A DNA stretch of 14,019 bases, from NCBI GenBank assembly GCA_018260375.1, contig JAGLBF010000059.1, forward strand, positions 1-14,019, in the 5' to 3' direction. Position 1 is the stretch's first letter, and each line of letters starts with the position of its first letter. Below the pieces are notes generated by a model. The model was not told the DNA's origin, did no database searches, and saw only the letters and a list, made by a program, of their open reading frames with translations. Origin of the DNA: Deinococcus sp. Its GTDB lineage: Bacteria > Deinococcota > Deinococci > Deinococcales > Deinococcaceae. Positions 13,263 to 14,019 of the stretch are shown in pieces. Made by a program: the position numbers and the translations under genes.

Positions 13263-13322
13263 GCGCTAAGGAGGCTCTTTGCCATCTGGCTGGTGTTCAA
13301 CTGCGCCGTGTTATTTTGGTTT

Positions 13323-13904
13323 ATGTCTGACCTGCATGCCGTACTTACCGGAGAAAACGTCATTTTGGCCCGCCTGCGCCGCGCAGATATTCCCGAAATG
13401 ACCCGCCATTTTGCCAACCTAGAACTGACTACTTATCTAGGCGCTTCTGGCACAACGGGCAGCTTTGAAGATGAGGAGGCTTATTTTGAAAGTGTGAGCA
13501 AAAGCATGGCTGATAACGTGACTTTTGGAATTTATACCCGCCAAGAGCAAGTTTTTATTGGTGGTATTGCCCTGCGCAGCATCAATGATAGGCACGGCAG
13601 TGCCGAACTGGCCATCAGTATCCATAATCCTGACTACTGGGGCGGTGGTTACGGCACAGAAGCAGTGCGGCTTATGGTAGAATACGGCTTCTTTTTTCGG
13701 GGACTGCACAATATTATGCTCGGCGCCTATGCCTACAATGTTCGCGGCATCAAGGCTTATGAAAAGGCAGGTTTTCGCATAATAGGGCGCAGACGCGGCG
13801 CTATTCGCCTGGGTACCGAGCGGTTTGACATTGTATTCATGGATATTACTGCTGATGATGTAGATACATCACGCATGAGAAAAATGGTACAGTTGCTGCC
13901 CTAA
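13323..13904 (+). CDS. GNAT-family N-acetyltransferase (RimJ/RimL-like)
   Basis: A 193-residue acetyltransferase that would move an acetyl group from acetyl-CoA to an amine. The acetyl-CoA loop is WGGGYGTEA (106-114), and NVRGIKAYEKAGF (139-151) is the typical C-terminal motif. The opening LTGENVILARLRRADI fits the family's usual start a few residues from the N-terminus, favouring ATG 13323. Upstream GTG 13293 would add ten residues (MFNCAVLFWF) of no family value. A perfect AAGGAGG (13268-13274) lies upstream but is 48 nt from ATG 13323 and 18 nt from GTG 13293; the codon at ideal spacing is ATC 13284, in frame. A TATTTT at 13312-13317 might serve as the -10 of a leaderless start. The substrate cannot be predicted. 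It is divergent from glyS. Confidence 0.9.
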   Translation: MSDLHAVLTGENVILARLRRADIPEMTRHFANLELTTYLGASGTTGSFEDEEAYFESVSKSMADNVTFGIYTRQEQVFIGGIALRSINDRHGSAELAISIHNPDYWGGGYGTEAVRLMVEYGFFFRGLHNIMLGAYAYNVRGIKAYEKAGFRIIGRRRGAIRLGTERFDIVFMDITADDVDTSRMRKMVQLLP

Positions 13905-14019
13905 TACGGACTGCGCTAAATTCCACCACAGTCGGAAAAGCGCCGCCTGCGGTTCCATACCGCACAGTCCGTATGCTGTTCCCACTCGCATCCGCTCGAA
14001 TTGATTCGGAAGTACGCCA
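13904..14019 (+). repeat. Intergenic repeat family, copy B (runs off window end)
   Basis: It starts on the last A of the TAA stop of the acetyltransferase gene. The perfect 10-bp inverted repeats ATACGGACTG (13904-13913) and CAGTCCGTAT (13965-13974) bound module 1. The following linker and TTGATTCGGAAGTACGCCA are identical or nearly so to copy A, up to the window edge. Inside module 1, CCGC-CT-GCGG flanked by GGAA/TTCC could form an inner hairpin. Confidence 0.8.

Overview
The window reads as chromosomal core DNA from a member of the Deinococcus lineage, or a close relative, with moderately high GC. The basis is the single-chain dimeric-type glycyl-tRNA synthetase, the long Deinococcus/Thermus-style HflX N-terminus, the style of the PEGA lipoprotein, and start sites with a TATACT box only 7 nt before the ATG, as expected of leaderless mRNAs that are common in Deinococcus. 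The genus is an inference from remembered family features; no search was run.

Layout. 1-53: truncated copy of an intergenic repeat. 53-628 (-): unrecognised coiled-coil protein with a disordered tail. 629-1106: divergent intergenic region with a 15-bp tandem repeat and a possible hflX promoter. 1107-2936 (+): hflX, apparently starting at ATA. 3076-4677 (-): murJ, convergent with hflX. 4678-5374: two repeat copies, a tRNA-Ser(CGA) gene with its own promoter, and a strong terminator. 5375-8170 (+): PAS-GGDEF-EAL protein in which both output domains are degenerate. 8171-8481: another repeat copy and a short-leader promoter. 8482-9441 (+): PEGA lipoprotein, overlapping by 13 nt a rhomboid protease gene (9429-10037). 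10269-11291 (-): ruvB. 11513-13036 (-): glyS, preceded by a tRNA-Gly-type T-box riboswitch (13086 to about 13230). 13323-13904 (+): GNAT acetyltransferase. 13904-14019: another repeat copy, cut by the window end.

The genes do not form one pathway. They cover ribosome rescue and GTPase function (hflX), peptidoglycan precursor flipping (murJ), signalling (PAS-GGDEF-EAL), the cell envelope (lipoprotein and rhomboid, probably co-transcribed), branch migration in recombination (ruvB) and translation (tRNA-Ser, glyS).

The most notable items are: (i) a repeat family with 10-bp inverted ends whose copies begin exactly on the last base of the upstream stop codon at three genes, with a trace at a fourth; (ii) the glyS T-box, whose UGGA bulge matches tRNA-Gly but whose Stem I seems very short; (iii) hflX with an almost perfect Shine-Dalgarno placed before an ATA codon; (iv) a large GGDEF-EAL protein that has lost key residues of both catalytic sites. 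I found no clear undescribed multi-gene system, phage, transposase or CRISPR array.
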